A DNA stretch of 51,296 nt from RGIG5612 sp963599255 (GTDB taxonomy: Bacteria > Bacillota > Clostridia > Lachnospirales > Lachnospiraceae). This document shows, one piece after another, positions 34,218 through 43,476 of this stretch; position 1 is the first letter of the stretch, and each line of letters starts with the position of its first letter. The DNA is taken from NCBI GenBank assembly GCA_963599255.1, contig CAVBWS010000010.1, forward strand, positions 1-51,296, written 5' to 3'. The notes under the pieces are model-generated. The model was not told the origin of the DNA and ran no database searches. It saw only the letters and a program-made list of their open reading frames with translations. The position numbers and the translations under genes were made by a program.

Positions 34218-36377
34218 TTAAGCATTAGGCTCAACCATGAACAAACCATTGTCAAGCTCTGTAACTGTACCATTTACTGTAGATGTTTCATCAACATTAA
34301 GAACTGATACATAGCTGGTCTCTGTTACATTCCATACAGAACCATTTGTAAGGGTTACAATAACACCGTTGTTAACTGTCTCTGATGGTGTACATTCTAC
34401 TGTACCCATGTATTCACGATAGCCGTATGTAATTCCATTATCGCCAACGATATTCTCGCCGCCAAATGGGATGCTCTTGTCAACGCCGCCTACAGGATGT
34501 ACTGCATAACCTGAAGAAATGATACCTGTGATCTCTGTGTTGTCCAGTGTAAGAACCAGGTTCTTAGATGTAAACTGGTGGCAGTTGTAAATGTCAGATT
34601 CAATAGCTGTTTCACCGTTGCAATCCTGAACATAAACTTCTACTGCTTCGTTGTAGTTGTATGAGCCTGCGCCTTCACCCCACATAACAGTTGCCGGGCC
34701 CCAGTTATCAGCGTTAGTTACATCAAATGCCTCATCCTTAGGTGCGATGCTGTCGTCAAAGTCGATTGAAGTTCCGCCCAGTGAACCAGGATCATCTGAG
34801 TCAAATGCCAGCACGAATACAGGAGCATCGATCTTGCAGTTCTTTACATACAGACCAGCGCCTGTAGCGCCCATTGTCATACCGCCTGCTGATTCGCCTT
34901 CAGCTGTAAGTTCATCCTGTGTATATCCATCGCCTGTTCCCTTGTAAACGAATGCGATCTCGCCTGCATTAAGTTCTGAATCTTCACATACTGTAACACC
35001 GCCTGCTGTTGAGTGGCTCATTACAATACTCTTAGTTGCATTAACAACCGTGCCGTTAACATATGCAGATGAAGCATATTCATTTGCTTCAACATTACCA
35101 TAATCAGCATTAACTAAGCAGTTAGAATATACATTGATATTAGCGCCGATTGAGTATGATGAATATCCTGTACGCCCTTCGAAGATTGAAAGTTCGCAGT
35201 TTGTAAGAGTATTCTTGCCTGCGTAGTAATACAGTGAGTAATCATTTGTTTGTGGAAGAGCCTCTAGATCTTCTTCTGTCTCAACTGCTGCCAGCTGCTC
35301 CAGATATTCATCTGTAAGACCTGTTGCTGCAACTGCCCACTCAGCAAATGTCATCTCTGTGCCATCTTCATTGAAGTATCCTTCGCCTTCAACATATGCT
35401 GCATTAAGTTCTTCGAGATCCTCTGCATAAGGATACTCTGTTCCGTCTACAGACAAGCAAGCCCATCCAAACGACTTAATTACTGTATTATTGTAATAGA
35501 TGTCATAATAATCATCAAACTGGCATGTACGAACTACACCATGAAGTCCGAGTACCCATACTGCACAGTCTTCACCTTCTTCATCGCCTGTAGCTGTGAA
35601 ATTACAATCTGATACGTAGATCGTCGGATATGCATCATGAACTGACAGACCGCCGAACAGTGATGTACGTGTAACGCCATCGCCTACTACGTCAACGTCA
35701 GTTACCCTTACTACTGATGCACCTGAAACTGCTATAGCACATCCGTCACCAGTGAAGTCATTGCCGCCTGATTCATGATTTCCGGTCTGAAGAATGTGGA
35801 AATTAGAATCAGAAATATTATATTCCCCATTAACAACTGTAACTATAGACATATTAGGTATATCGGCTGTAATCTCTGCACCTGAGATACCATTCTCGTC
35901 TATTGTTCCGTTTACTGCACTGTCAACAACTGACAAAACGCCGTCCTGTTTAAGAACCAGTGACTTTGTTCTATACTGAGATGATCCGTCATCCCCCAAT
36001 GACAGAGGCTGTACAGTAAATACTACCCTGCCTTCATATGTGCCCGGAGCCTGTGTTACAACTTCCCCATTAACAGTCATAATTACACAGTATCCGTCTT
36101 CAGCTATGTACAGATTGCCTTCCTCAAGAGTAACACCATCATCGAACTCTAATGTCTCAGTAATAACCTGACCTATTTCTGGTGCCTGCTCCTCTTCAGA
36201 TGAACCGCCTTCTGCTGAATCGCCTGCTGACTCACCGCCTGCCTGCTCGCCTGCTGATTCTTCAGCTGCCGGTGCTCCACCTTCAGGTGCCGGTGCAGCT
36301 GCGAGTACGCTGAAGCTCATTGATGCAACCATTGCAGATGCAAGAACTGCACATAAAATCTTCTTTGTTGCCTTCAT
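34218..36377 (-). CDS. Secreted right-handed beta-helix (pectin-lyase-fold) protein
   Basis: A 719-residue exported protein. The start at 36377 follows AGGAGGAAGG, and MKATKKILCAVLASAMVASM begins a signal peptide cut near VLA-AA. A low-complexity Ala/Gly/Glu/Ser linker (about residues 26-62) leads to a body rich in parallel-beta-helix rungs (ASVVRVTDVDVVGDG, TIYVSDCNFTATGDE, NTLTNCELSIFEGRTG). No sortase motif, transmembrane end or cell-wall repeat is visible, so it is probably released. I recognise no catalytic residues of known polysaccharide lyases. It is preceded on the same strand by an exported esterase 270 bases away. Confidence 0.82.
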   Translation of the reverse strand: MKATKKILCAVLASAMVASMSFSVLAAAPAPEGGAPAAEESAGEQAGGESAGDSAEGGSSEEEQAPEIGQVITETLEFDDGVTLEEGNLYIAEDGYCVIMTVNGEVVTQAPGTYEGRVVFTVQPLSLGDDGSSQYRTKSLVLKQDGVLSVVDSAVNGTIDENGISGAEITADIPNMSIVTVVNGEYNISDSNFHILQTGNHESGGNDFTGDGCAIAVSGASVVRVTDVDVVGDGVTRTSLFGGLSVHDAYPTIYVSDCNFTATGDEEGEDCAVWVLGLHGVVRTCQFDDYYDIYYNNTVIKSFGWACLSVDGTEYPYAEDLEELNAAYVEGEGYFNEDGTEMTFAEWAVAATGLTDEYLEQLAAVETEEDLEALPQTNDYSLYYYAGKNTLTNCELSIFEGRTGYSSYSIGANINVYSNCLVNADYGNVEANEYASSAYVNGTVVNATKSIVMSHSTAGGVTVCEDSELNAGEIAFVYKGTGDGYTQDELTAEGESAGGMTMGATGAGLYVKNCKIDAPVFVLAFDSDDPGSLGGTSIDFDDSIAPKDEAFDVTNADNWGPATVMWGEGAGSYNYNEAVEVYVQDCNGETAIESDIYNCHQFTSKNLVLTLDNTEITGIISSGYAVHPVGGVDKSIPFGGENIVGDNGITYGYREYMGTVECTPSETVNNGVIVTLTNGSVWNVTETSYVSVLNVDETSTVNGTVTELDNGLFMVEPNA

Positions 36378-36533
36378 ATCCTTCCTCCTATAATTGTTTA
36401 TCGATAACAACACAGTCTCATTATATTATCAGGGAAAGACAAGTCAACAAAGTAAATTATGCAAATGACAAATTCGTCACTATGTCTCAACGCAGGGTTT
36501 ATTTATTGTGAAAGATTATATATAAAGAGAATG

Positions 36534-36572
36534 AGCCTGGAAACCATAATTTTATTTTATAGTTTCTAGGCT
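36534..36572. terminator. Hairpin between the secreted esterase and the beta-helix gene
   Basis: GCCTGGAAAC pairs with GTTTCTAGGC with one mismatch over a long AT loop. The T-tract is poor on the minus strand, so it may attenuate rather than stop. No gene is seen in the 270-base gap. Confidence 0.5.
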
Positions 36573-36647
36573 TACCTCTTCGTCTTTTATTATATATTTC
36601 AGTTCATGCAGATCATTTGCTCAATTAAATCTCTCCGACAATTTACG

Positions 36648-38633
36648 TTATTCTGCCTGTACCAATTGACCATTATAATATAGATTTCCATCCTCATCTT
36701 TCGTATATGCAGACAAAAACTCGTAATACATAGGCACTTCTTCTCTAGGATAGTCGTGCTTCTTGCCTTCTACTACTATCCATTTGCACACCGGAATACC
36801 TGACTTATCAGAAAATGTATATGTCGTATATTTGCCTTCTGTTTCACACTCATAATCATCCTGTGAGAAACCATATTTATTACGCCAATATTTAAGATGT
36901 GAAACAGCCGCATTATCATCAATATCCGCAGTTATATTGAATTCCTTCAGATATTTATCCTCTGTACCATAAGAAAACAGAACCGCAACATTATACGAAT
37001 CTGTCGGAAGATCAGAATACTCTTCATCAAAGTAAGCCGGTGCTCCCAGAGCTGCTGCTGCAAATATATCGGAATACTTAACTGCCATATCCTGAGCCAT
37101 TCCGGAACCGTTGGAAAATCCTGTTACATAGATTCTCGATCTATCCACATTGTATTTTTCACATACCTCTTCCACCAGGTGCGCCAGATAATCCGTTTCC
37201 TTATCTATGTTCATCCAATAATGCTGCTTTCCTGCCACATACAGGGAAGAAGGATATATAACTATACAGTTATTCTTGTCTGCCACCGACTGCCAATTGG
37301 CTCTGAATATCATATCCTCACCATTGCCGCCGCTTCCATGCAGACACAATATAACTGAGCTGGCACTGCTGCTTAATGCCTGTCCGTCAGGAATATATAA
37401 CCAATAATCTCTCTGCAGACCTTCGTACTGCGTCCTGTAATATGTAAAATGCCAGTCATTGAAGCTGAATATCTCGCCTCCGGCGATATTGCCTCGAAAT
37501 GATATCTCATCACTTTTTATCTGACCGATAAAGTTCCTGCAAATGCTTCCTACTACAGATGATTCACGATAATCGCTGTCATAATTTATATAGATAGCAC
37601 CCATGGAATCACTTCCGCTCGTACTGTCTGCAGAAGAACATGCCGGAAGGTACAAAGCATCCGCATAACTTATGTAATACGAAGTATAATCAGCATCAGC
37701 GATGGAATTGACTTTCTTCCAAAAGGACAGGCTGTCATCTAATTTAACTGCTCTGCTCTCGGCAACCAGCCACAGGCTTAACGGTTTAACATCACTGGCA
37801 TTATATTGTGCCAGCATACCTGAACTAAGGCCGTCTGTACCTATCAGGATAACTCCCACATATCTGTCTGAATGTTTTATAGCCTCTTCTTCGGCAAAAT
37901 CCGCCGCACCTTCGTATCCGATCAGGAATACCTCACTGTCGGTATCAAGCAGAGACTCTGATACGTCATTATAAACAGCATCTATGTACGACTGCGCTTC
38001 ATCGGATTTATTTTCCCAGTCAAATGACAGACAGACTACATTGAATTTATCTAAGGCTGAGAAGAAGGACCACTCCGTTTCTTCCATAAAATCCTCTGCC
38101 TGCTCGCCATACGGAACGAACAATAAACAGGTTATCTGCCGATCATCATTCTTATCATTCATGTATGCTACATATTCGTATCCTTCCTCCGTATTATAGC
38201 TTACCACTGTTTGCTCCAGAGTCTGGTTAAGTGCCTGAGCCTCTTCAGGAGTCGGTTCTCCTTCCGTTACAACGCCTCCCGCTGACTCTCCCGGAGATTC
38301 TCCCTCCATGTCCTGCGGAGGTGTCTGCATATCGGTTTCTGACTCGTCCTGCTGTGCCGTATCAGCCTCAAGCTCCGATTCATCATCACTTGCATTCTCA
38401 GACGCATCCTTCGCGCTCGGTGCCTCGTGTTTTTCATTTTTTCCTGAGAAGCTCTCTGAAGACAGACTCTCTTCAGGTGAAGATTGTGTACTTGATACGA
38501 CGCCACAAGCCTCCAATGAAACCTGCACAATTTTGCTGTCAGTAACAACACCTGCCATACAGTCGGCAGACAATGACATTATCAATATAATGGAAATGAC
38601 TATGCTTCTTATCAATAATTTCTTTTGACTCAT
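36648..38633 (-). CDS. Exported esterase (PHB-depolymerase/feruloyl-esterase type) with a degenerate second hydrolase domain
   Basis: A 661-residue exported enzyme. The start at 38633 follows GAGGTG; a hydrophobic N-terminus (IRSIVISIILIMSLSADCMAG) looks like a signal peptide or, given the Cys, a possible lipoprotein signal. A Ser/Glu-rich linker follows to about residue 140. Residues 150-390 resemble an alpha/beta hydrolase whose nucleophile elbow reads GYEGA, with Glu in place of Ser. The C-terminal domain has LCLHGSGGNGED, the elbow GFSNG (S507), D559 and H626, a full triad as in polyhydroxybutyrate depolymerase and feruloyl-esterase families. It lies upstream of the beta-helix gene, so the two may act together on plant or host glycans. 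Confidence 0.82.
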   Translation of the reverse strand: MSQKKLLIRSIVISIILIMSLSADCMAGVVTDSKIVQVSLEACGVVSSTQSSPEESLSSESFSGKNEKHEAPSAKDASENASDDESELEADTAQQDESETDMQTPPQDMEGESPGESAGGVVTEGEPTPEEAQALNQTLEQTVVSYNTEEGYEYVAYMNDKNDDRQITCLLFVPYGEQAEDFMEETEWSFFSALDKFNVVCLSFDWENKSDEAQSYIDAVYNDVSESLLDTDSEVFLIGYEGAADFAEEEAIKHSDRYVGVILIGTDGLSSGMLAQYNASDVKPLSLWLVAESRAVKLDDSLSFWKKVNSIADADYTSYYISYADALYLPACSSADSTSGSDSMGAIYINYDSDYRESSVVGSICRNFIGQIKSDEISFRGNIAGGEIFSFNDWHFTYYRTQYEGLQRDYWLYIPDGQALSSSASSVILCLHGSGGNGEDMIFRANWQSVADKNNCIVIYPSSLYVAGKQHYWMNIDKETDYLAHLVEEVCEKYNVDRSRIYVTGFSNGSGMAQDMAVKYSDIFAAAALGAPAYFDEEYSDLPTDSYNVAVLFSYGTEDKYLKEFNITADIDDNAAVSHLKYWRNKYGFSQDDYECETEGKYTTYTFSDKSGIPVCKWIVVEGKKHDYPREEVPMYYEFLSAYTKDEDGNLYYNGQLVQAE

Positions 38634-38725
38634 TGAAAGCACCTCACATCAGCAATATCCGGTTATCAAGTTCACTGTGATTATATTAAACTTAAATTAG
38701 TACAAACTTAAATTTTCGACAGACC

Positions 38726-38754
38726 TTGTTAAAAAATCGAGGGAACTGTATAAT
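38726..38754 (+). promoter_or_regulatory. Promoter of the nitroreductase-esterase operon
   Basis: TTGTTA (38726-38731), 17 bases and TATAAT (38749-38754). The direct repeat AAACTTAAATT occurs twice just upstream (about 38687 and 38705) and may bind a regulator. Confidence 0.65.
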
Positions 38755-38759
38755 CTGTT

Positions 38760-38933
38760 CTGGAAGTTTCATTCAGCGTGTGCGCAGATATTGCACCTGT
38801 CAGACGTCACGAACATGAAGGATAATAGCCTGAATTGCAAATGTCAGCTGCAGCTGCAATAGCATCGCTGTCATACAATGAATGGCTTTCATATATTAAT
38901 TTCCTTGATTACCAAAGAAAGAGGTGAATTTAC
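38760..38933 (+). other. Long 5' leader with palindromes before the nitroreductase
   Basis: About 170 untranslated bases separate the promoter from the ATG. They include the palindrome CAGCTGCAGCTG inside a longer ATTGC.../...GCAAT pairing, and GCGCAGATATTGC repeats. No known riboswitch consensus was recognised. Confidence 0.4.
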
Positions 38934-39485
38934 ATGAATGATGTTATAAAAACAATTATGGAAAGAAAGAGTGTGAGAAATTACACCGCTGATCCGGTTA
39001 AGCCGGAAGATCTTAAGGCTATCGCAGAGGCAGCTATCTGGGCACCTAATGCCATGAACAAGCAGGGATGGCACTTCACAGTTGTAAGCGATCCTGCCAT
39101 GATTCAGAAAATGAGTGATGCCTGCCGCGTTGGTTTTACTAACTGCCCCGCTCCGTCACTTCAGGAAAGAGCTAAAGATCCTAACTTCCACGCATTCTTC
39201 AAAGCTCCTGCCGTTATCGTAGTTACAATTGCTGATGACAAATTTACAGCATTTGACGCAGGTGCAGCAGCAGAAAATATCTGCCTTGCAGCTAAGGCTC
39301 TCGGATATGGCACATGCATCACAGCCTGCACAGAGTTTATGTTCATGGGCGATCCTGATCTTAAGGCAGCTCTTGATATTCCTGCAGATTACAAATTCAT
39401 GTGCGCCATCACATTAGGTGTTGAGGCAGCAGGACCTGATGATCATGTTCGTGACAGAAACGAAGGCGTAATCAACTACAAATAA
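38934..39485 (+). CDS. Nitroreductase-family flavoprotein
   Basis: A 183-residue FMN-dependent NAD(P)H reductase. It opens with the family's MERKSVRNYTADPV, binds FMN through R/S residues there, and has AGAAAENICLAAKALGYGTC and AITLGVEA. Length is normal. AGAGGTGAA precedes the ATG. The esterase gene follows after 15 bases, which suggests an operon that reduces and hydrolyses a small organic compound, but the substrates are unknown. Confidence 0.92.
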   Translation: MNDVIKTIMERKSVRNYTADPVKPEDLKAIAEAAIWAPNAMNKQGWHFTVVSDPAMIQKMSDACRVGFTNCPAPSLQERAKDPNFHAFFKAPAVIVVTIADDKFTAFDAGAAAENICLAAKALGYGTCITACTEFMFMGDPDLKAALDIPADYKFMCAITLGVEAAGPDDHVRDRNEGVINYK

Positions 39486-39500
39486 CTATGGAGATAAGCA

Positions 39501-40427
39501 ATGACACCGGAATTACGCAGAGAGATTGATAAGCTTAAACCGCTTGTAATAGAAAATGCACGCAAGATTCAGAAGTTAAACGAAACATGGCCTGTCACAG
39601 GTACGAGACATACTCTTCATTTAGAGGGACGCGATATAGAAATGGTTTATTACAAGGCTCCATCTGACAATGCCCCGTTATTCGTGGCATATCACGGCGG
39701 CGGCTTCTTGTTCGGTGGAAGCGCATTTGATGATGAGCTGTTCTCATATATGTCTCGTGAGCTTGATGTAAATATTGCAACTATCAATTATCGCCAGGGA
39801 CCAGATTACATGGATTACACAAGTCTCGATGACTGCTACGACAGTATACTCTATTTGATCAGTCACGCTGCAGAATATGGCTTCAATCCTGATCATGTTT
39901 CGGTAATCGGTGCATCTGCCGGAGGCAATCTGGCAGCTGCAGTTGCATTAAAAGCCAATAAGACCAAAGAATTGTCGCTTGATAACCAGATTATGTTTTA
40001 TCCATTTTTAGACGGGGACACCGCGCCTGACAGCAAGGGCAGCGGCAGCTTTTCTATTGCCATGTCATATATTATGAATGAAACTCACTTTTCACCAGGC
40101 AAGGCCAGAGATCCGTATCTGTCTCCGATATTTGCAGACAAAGATATGCTCACAGGACTTCCTAATGCCATAGTTGCATATTCTGAGAATGACAATCTGA
40201 AATACGAGGCCATCAAATATACTGAAATGCTGAAGGATGCAGGTGTTCATACATCCGTATTCTTCGCTGAGAAAATGCCTCACGGATATATTGAATCAGG
40301 TTTTAAATCGGAGCTGACTCCGGTGGATCGTGATTTTCTGGGACCTGATGCAGCATTATTTGACTCGGGCAAGATGCACGAAAGTTCAGTTGCAACAATT
40401 GAATTCATAAAAGAACATATGTTATAA
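39501..40427 (+). CDS. Alpha/beta hydrolase (acetyl-esterase/HSL family)
   Basis: A 308-residue carboxylesterase of the hormone-sensitive-lipase type. The oxyanion-hole motif HGGGFLFGG and nucleophile elbow GASAGG are clear. The acid and histidine of the triad are likely in AYSENDNLKYE and MPHGYIE. GGAGATAAGC precedes the ATG. It follows the nitroreductase at 15 bases, and the operon ends in a strong terminator at 40510. Confidence 0.92.
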   Translation: MTPELRREIDKLKPLVIENARKIQKLNETWPVTGTRHTLHLEGRDIEMVYYKAPSDNAPLFVAYHGGGFLFGGSAFDDELFSYMSRELDVNIATINYRQGPDYMDYTSLDDCYDSILYLISHAAEYGFNPDHVSVIGASAGGNLAAAVALKANKTKELSLDNQIMFYPFLDGDTAPDSKGSGSFSIAMSYIMNETHFSPGKARDPYLSPIFADKDMLTGLPNAIVAYSENDNLKYEAIKYTEMLKDAGVHTSVFFAEKMPHGYIESGFKSELTPVDRDFLGPDAALFDSGKMHESSVATIEFIKEHML

Positions 40428-40509
40428 GAATCTGCGGTATCATCTGCATGTATGGCTACATAGCTTGCTATGTACCGTGAACAAACACAAAAACGAATAT
40501 TTTAGAAAC

Positions 40510-40547
40510 GCGCCGTGAAGCTGGGCTACATCCCAAGTTCACGGCGC
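40510..40547. terminator. Bidirectional terminator
   Basis: GCGCCGTGAA...CTGGG pairs with CCCAAG...TTCACGGCGC over a 6-base loop, followed by TTTTATTTTAT. It separates the esterase operon from the convergent MATE gene. Confidence 0.85.
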
Positions 40548-40555
40548 ATTTTATT

Positions 40556-41914
40556 TTATATGTTATTTGCCTCGCTGTTGCTCATCTTTTTCCATTTCTT
40601 ATTGGCATTTCTATAGAACATCAATGATATTACAGTAGCTGTGCTCCAGCCAAATGGCCATGCAGCCCAGATTCCTACATATCCTAATGCCGTACTTGAG
40701 AAAACAAATGCCAGAATTACTCTTAAGAGAAGGTCTGTAAATGTAGAAATTACGAAGGCCTTCATCAGGCTGGCGCCTCTTAATATTCCGTCACCAACCA
40801 ACTTAGATGAAACTACAAAATAGAATGGTGCCAATATTCTCAGATACAGCACTGCAGATCTGATTGCTTCCGCTGAAGGTTCATCAAGGAAGAATGAAAC
40901 AAGGGCATTTGGGAATATCATATAAATCGCAACTATCGGGATACACAGACTCCATACGATCTTAACTCCCGCCTTGAATCCGTCATGGAGTCTGTCGTAT
41001 TTACCGGCGCCAATGTTCTGTGAGGCATAATTAGAGATTCCGTTAGTAAGTGTAGTAAATGATGTAATTACAAGGTTATTCAGTTTAACTCCGGCGGAAT
41101 ATCCTGCGATAACGGAGGCTCCGAAGCTGTTGATAATACTCTGAATTACGATATTGCCGATTGAAACGAAGCTCTGCTGCAGCACGCTTGGAATTGCTAT
41201 CACTGCAAATTGCTTAAGCAGATATGCATTAAATAGTGCCGGTTTTTCGCTGCATTTGAATTGTTTAAGTCTTAATAAAACAACCAGCAGCGCTAATATG
41301 CAGCTTACACCCTGACAGATGAATGTAGCCCAGGCAACGCCTGCAACTCCCATGTTGAAGGCACTTACAAATAAGATATCTACGCCAATATTGCTGAGGG
41401 ATGATATTGCAAGGAATATAAATGGCGTCCTGGAATCGCCGAATGCTGAGAATATGCCGGTGGCTATGTTATAAAAGAACACAAAAGGCAGTCCCCATAC
41501 ATATATATCCAGATACAGCTTAGAATCAGCGAATATCTCCTGAGGTGTATTAATGAGATTAAGAAGATATGTACTGCCCAATATACCTATCAGCATCAGG
41601 ATAACACATACGATCGTACTCGTGATCATAGACGTTGAAATAGCAGTTTTCATGGTCTTATAATCCTTGCTTCCGAAATATCTCGAAGCAATGATCGAAC
41701 ATCCTATATTGCAGCCAAAGGCAAATGCAATAAATATCAGTGTTATCTCGTAGCTATTGCCGACCGCAGCAAGAGCATTCTCTCCGATAAACCTTCCTGC
41801 CACCCAGGAATCGGCTATATTATACAGCTGTTGAAATATAATACTTCCGAATAATGGTATGCAAAAGCTCCACAGGAGCTTCTGCGGGTTGCCGACGGTA
41901 AAATCCTTATTCAT
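40556..41914 (-). CDS. MATE-family efflux transporter
   Basis: A 452-residue multidrug/toxin exporter with 12 predicted membrane helices in two related halves (FCIPLFGSIIFQQLYNIADS at the start, AIPSVLQQSFVSIGNIVIQS in the middle). It resembles the NorM/DinF-type transporters of Clostridia that use Na+ or H+ gradients. GGAGG precedes the ATG. A perfect 10-base palindrome upstream (41951-41972) may be its operator. Confidence 0.93.
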   Translation of the reverse strand: MNKDFTVGNPQKLLWSFCIPLFGSIIFQQLYNIADSWVAGRFIGENALAAVGNSYEITLIFIAFAFGCNIGCSIIASRYFGSKDYKTMKTAISTSMITSTIVCVILMLIGILGSTYLLNLINTPQEIFADSKLYLDIYVWGLPFVFFYNIATGIFSAFGDSRTPFIFLAISSLSNIGVDILFVSAFNMGVAGVAWATFICQGVSCILALLVVLLRLKQFKCSEKPALFNAYLLKQFAVIAIPSVLQQSFVSIGNIVIQSIINSFGASVIAGYSAGVKLNNLVITSFTTLTNGISNYASQNIGAGKYDRLHDGFKAGVKIVWSLCIPIVAIYMIFPNALVSFFLDEPSAEAIRSAVLYLRILAPFYFVVSSKLVGDGILRGASLMKAFVISTFTDLLLRVILAFVFSSTALGYVGIWAAWPFGWSTATVISLMFYRNANKKWKKMSNSEANNI

Positions 41915-41950
41915 ATTCTAGCCTCCATTATATTTGTCCTGCTTTTGTTA

Positions 41951-41972
41951 AAAATATAAGCACTTATATTTT
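41951..41972. promoter_or_regulatory. Operator-like palindrome upstream of the MATE gene
   Basis: AAAATATAAG and CTTATATTTT are perfect inverse arms two bases apart, 37 bases before the MATE start. A MarR-type repressor site would look like this; no such gene is adjacent. Confidence 0.5.
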
Positions 41973-42087
41973 CTATGTTCCGTAGTTCTCGATATGCAGC
42001 AGATATTTAGAAAATTCTGTGCTGAACATTTTCTGTAATCTGGCATATCATCACAGCACATAGTAAATAGAATTCAACATAAAGATA

Positions 42088-42123
42088 GTGCCCTGCCGGC
42101 TGATATTTGCAGCCTGCGGGCAC
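42088..42123 (-). terminator. Terminator of the aminotransferase gene
   Basis: GTGCCCTGCCGGCTG pairs with CAGCCTGCGGGCAC with a one-base bulge, 23 bases past the stop at 42146; the T-tract is poor. Confidence 0.6.
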
Positions 42124-42145
42124 CTTAACATCTCATTGAGATATA

Positions 42146-43348
42146 TTAATTTGTTAAATCATTGGCAAATGCTTCGATTCTGTCCATTCCCTTGTTGATC
42201 TGCTCCATAGAAATTGCATAAGCAAGTCTGAAGTGATCATCAAATCCGAAGTCTGCGCAAGGTACGATTGCAACATGGTAATCCTCCAACAGATATTTTG
42301 CAATATCAGCTGCACTTGTAATTACCTGATCCTTGTACTTCATTCCGATCATCTCTGAACAATCAACGAAGAGGTAGAATGCACCCAGAGGTTCAACTGC
42401 TGAAAGGTGCGGAATCTCAACTGCACGCTTATAGATGAATTTTCTTCTCTCATTGAAGGCCTCATTCATCATGGCAACTGTATCCTGAGGTCCGTTAAGA
42501 GCTTCAACAGATGCTGCCTGTGTGATCGAGCATGGATTAGAGGTCTCATGGGACTGAACAGAACCCATTACCTTGGCGATGTCTTCCGGGGAACCGGTAT
42601 ATCCCATTCTCCATCCTGTCATAGCATAGCTCTTAGAAAGTCCGTTGATCGTAATTGTTCTTGCATAGATCTCATCATTAAGTGATGCGATGCTTACGTG
42701 CTGCTGTCCACCATAGATAAGATATTCATAGATCTCATCTGCGATTACATAGATATCCTTCTCAACTGCAAATGCTGCAATCTCTTCCAGTTCTTCTCTT
42801 GTATAGATCATACCTGTCGGATTGCACGGAGAATTAATAACGATTGCCTTGGTCTTATCTGTATATGCCTTCTCAAGATCTACTCTTCTGACCTTATATG
42901 AATTCTCCTTTTCGCATCTTACAAATACAGGAACACCGTCACAGAGCTTAATTATCTCCGGATAGCTCAGCCAGTACGGAGCCGGGATGATAACCTCATC
43001 TCCGGGATTTAAGATAGCCTGAAAAGCATTGGTAAGGGAGTGCTTGGCACCATTGCTTATTACAATCTGACTTGGTTTATAATCAATTCCGTTTACTTCT
43101 CTTAACTTGCGGCTTACAGCTTCTTTTAAATCCGCTGCTCCGGAAGCCGGAGTATATTTAGTGTATCCAGATTCAATAGCTTCGCATGCAGCCTTGCAGA
43201 TATTCTCCGGTGTGTTAAAGTCAGGCTCTCCAGCGCCAAAACCTACAACATCTATTCCCTTTGCTTTCAGTTCCTTCGCCTTTGCTGAGATAGCCAATGT
43301 AGAAGAAGGCTTAACAGCTAACGCTTTTCTAGACAATTCCAATGACAT
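42146..43348 (-). CDS. Pyridoxal-phosphate aminotransferase (aspartate aminotransferase type)
   Basis: A 400-residue class I aminotransferase of the AspC/AspB subgroup Ib common in Firmicutes. The N-terminal VVGFGAGEPDFNTP, the PLP-binding NSPCNPTGMIYTREEL and the lysine motif GLSKSYAMTGWRMG are all present. The start at 43348 follows AAAGGAG; ten further codons are open upstream. It stands as a single gene with its own terminator. It probably interconverts aspartate and 2-oxoglutarate, but related enzymes use aromatic or other amino acids. Confidence 0.92.
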   Translation of the reverse strand: MSLELSRKALAVKPSSTLAISAKAKELKAKGIDVVGFGAGEPDFNTPENICKAACEAIESGYTKYTPASGAADLKEAVSRKLREVNGIDYKPSQIVISNGAKHSLTNAFQAILNPGDEVIIPAPYWLSYPEIIKLCDGVPVFVRCEKENSYKVRRVDLEKAYTDKTKAIVINSPCNPTGMIYTREELEEIAAFAVEKDIYVIADEIYEYLIYGGQQHVSIASLNDEIYARTITINGLSKSYAMTGWRMGYTGSPEDIAKVMGSVQSHETSNPCSITQAASVEALNGPQDTVAMMNEAFNERRKFIYKRAVEIPHLSAVEPLGAFYLFVDCSEMIGMKYKDQVITSAADIAKYLLEDYHVAIVPCADFGFDDHFRLAYAISMEQINKGMDRIEAFANDLTN

Positions 43349-43476
43349 AAACAAACTCCTTTCGAAACTCATAATCAAGTCGGAATTTTATCACATTCCA
43401 ATTCATTTGTATACAAATTTCATGCCATAAATTTGTATATAATGTCTTGATGAATAAGCTTAGTTTCTATGCATTG

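Noticed and set aside
38267..38551. Arg-rich open frame within the esterase gene
   Set aside because: It is a frame shadow of the low-complexity Ser/Glu linker and has no ribosome binding site.
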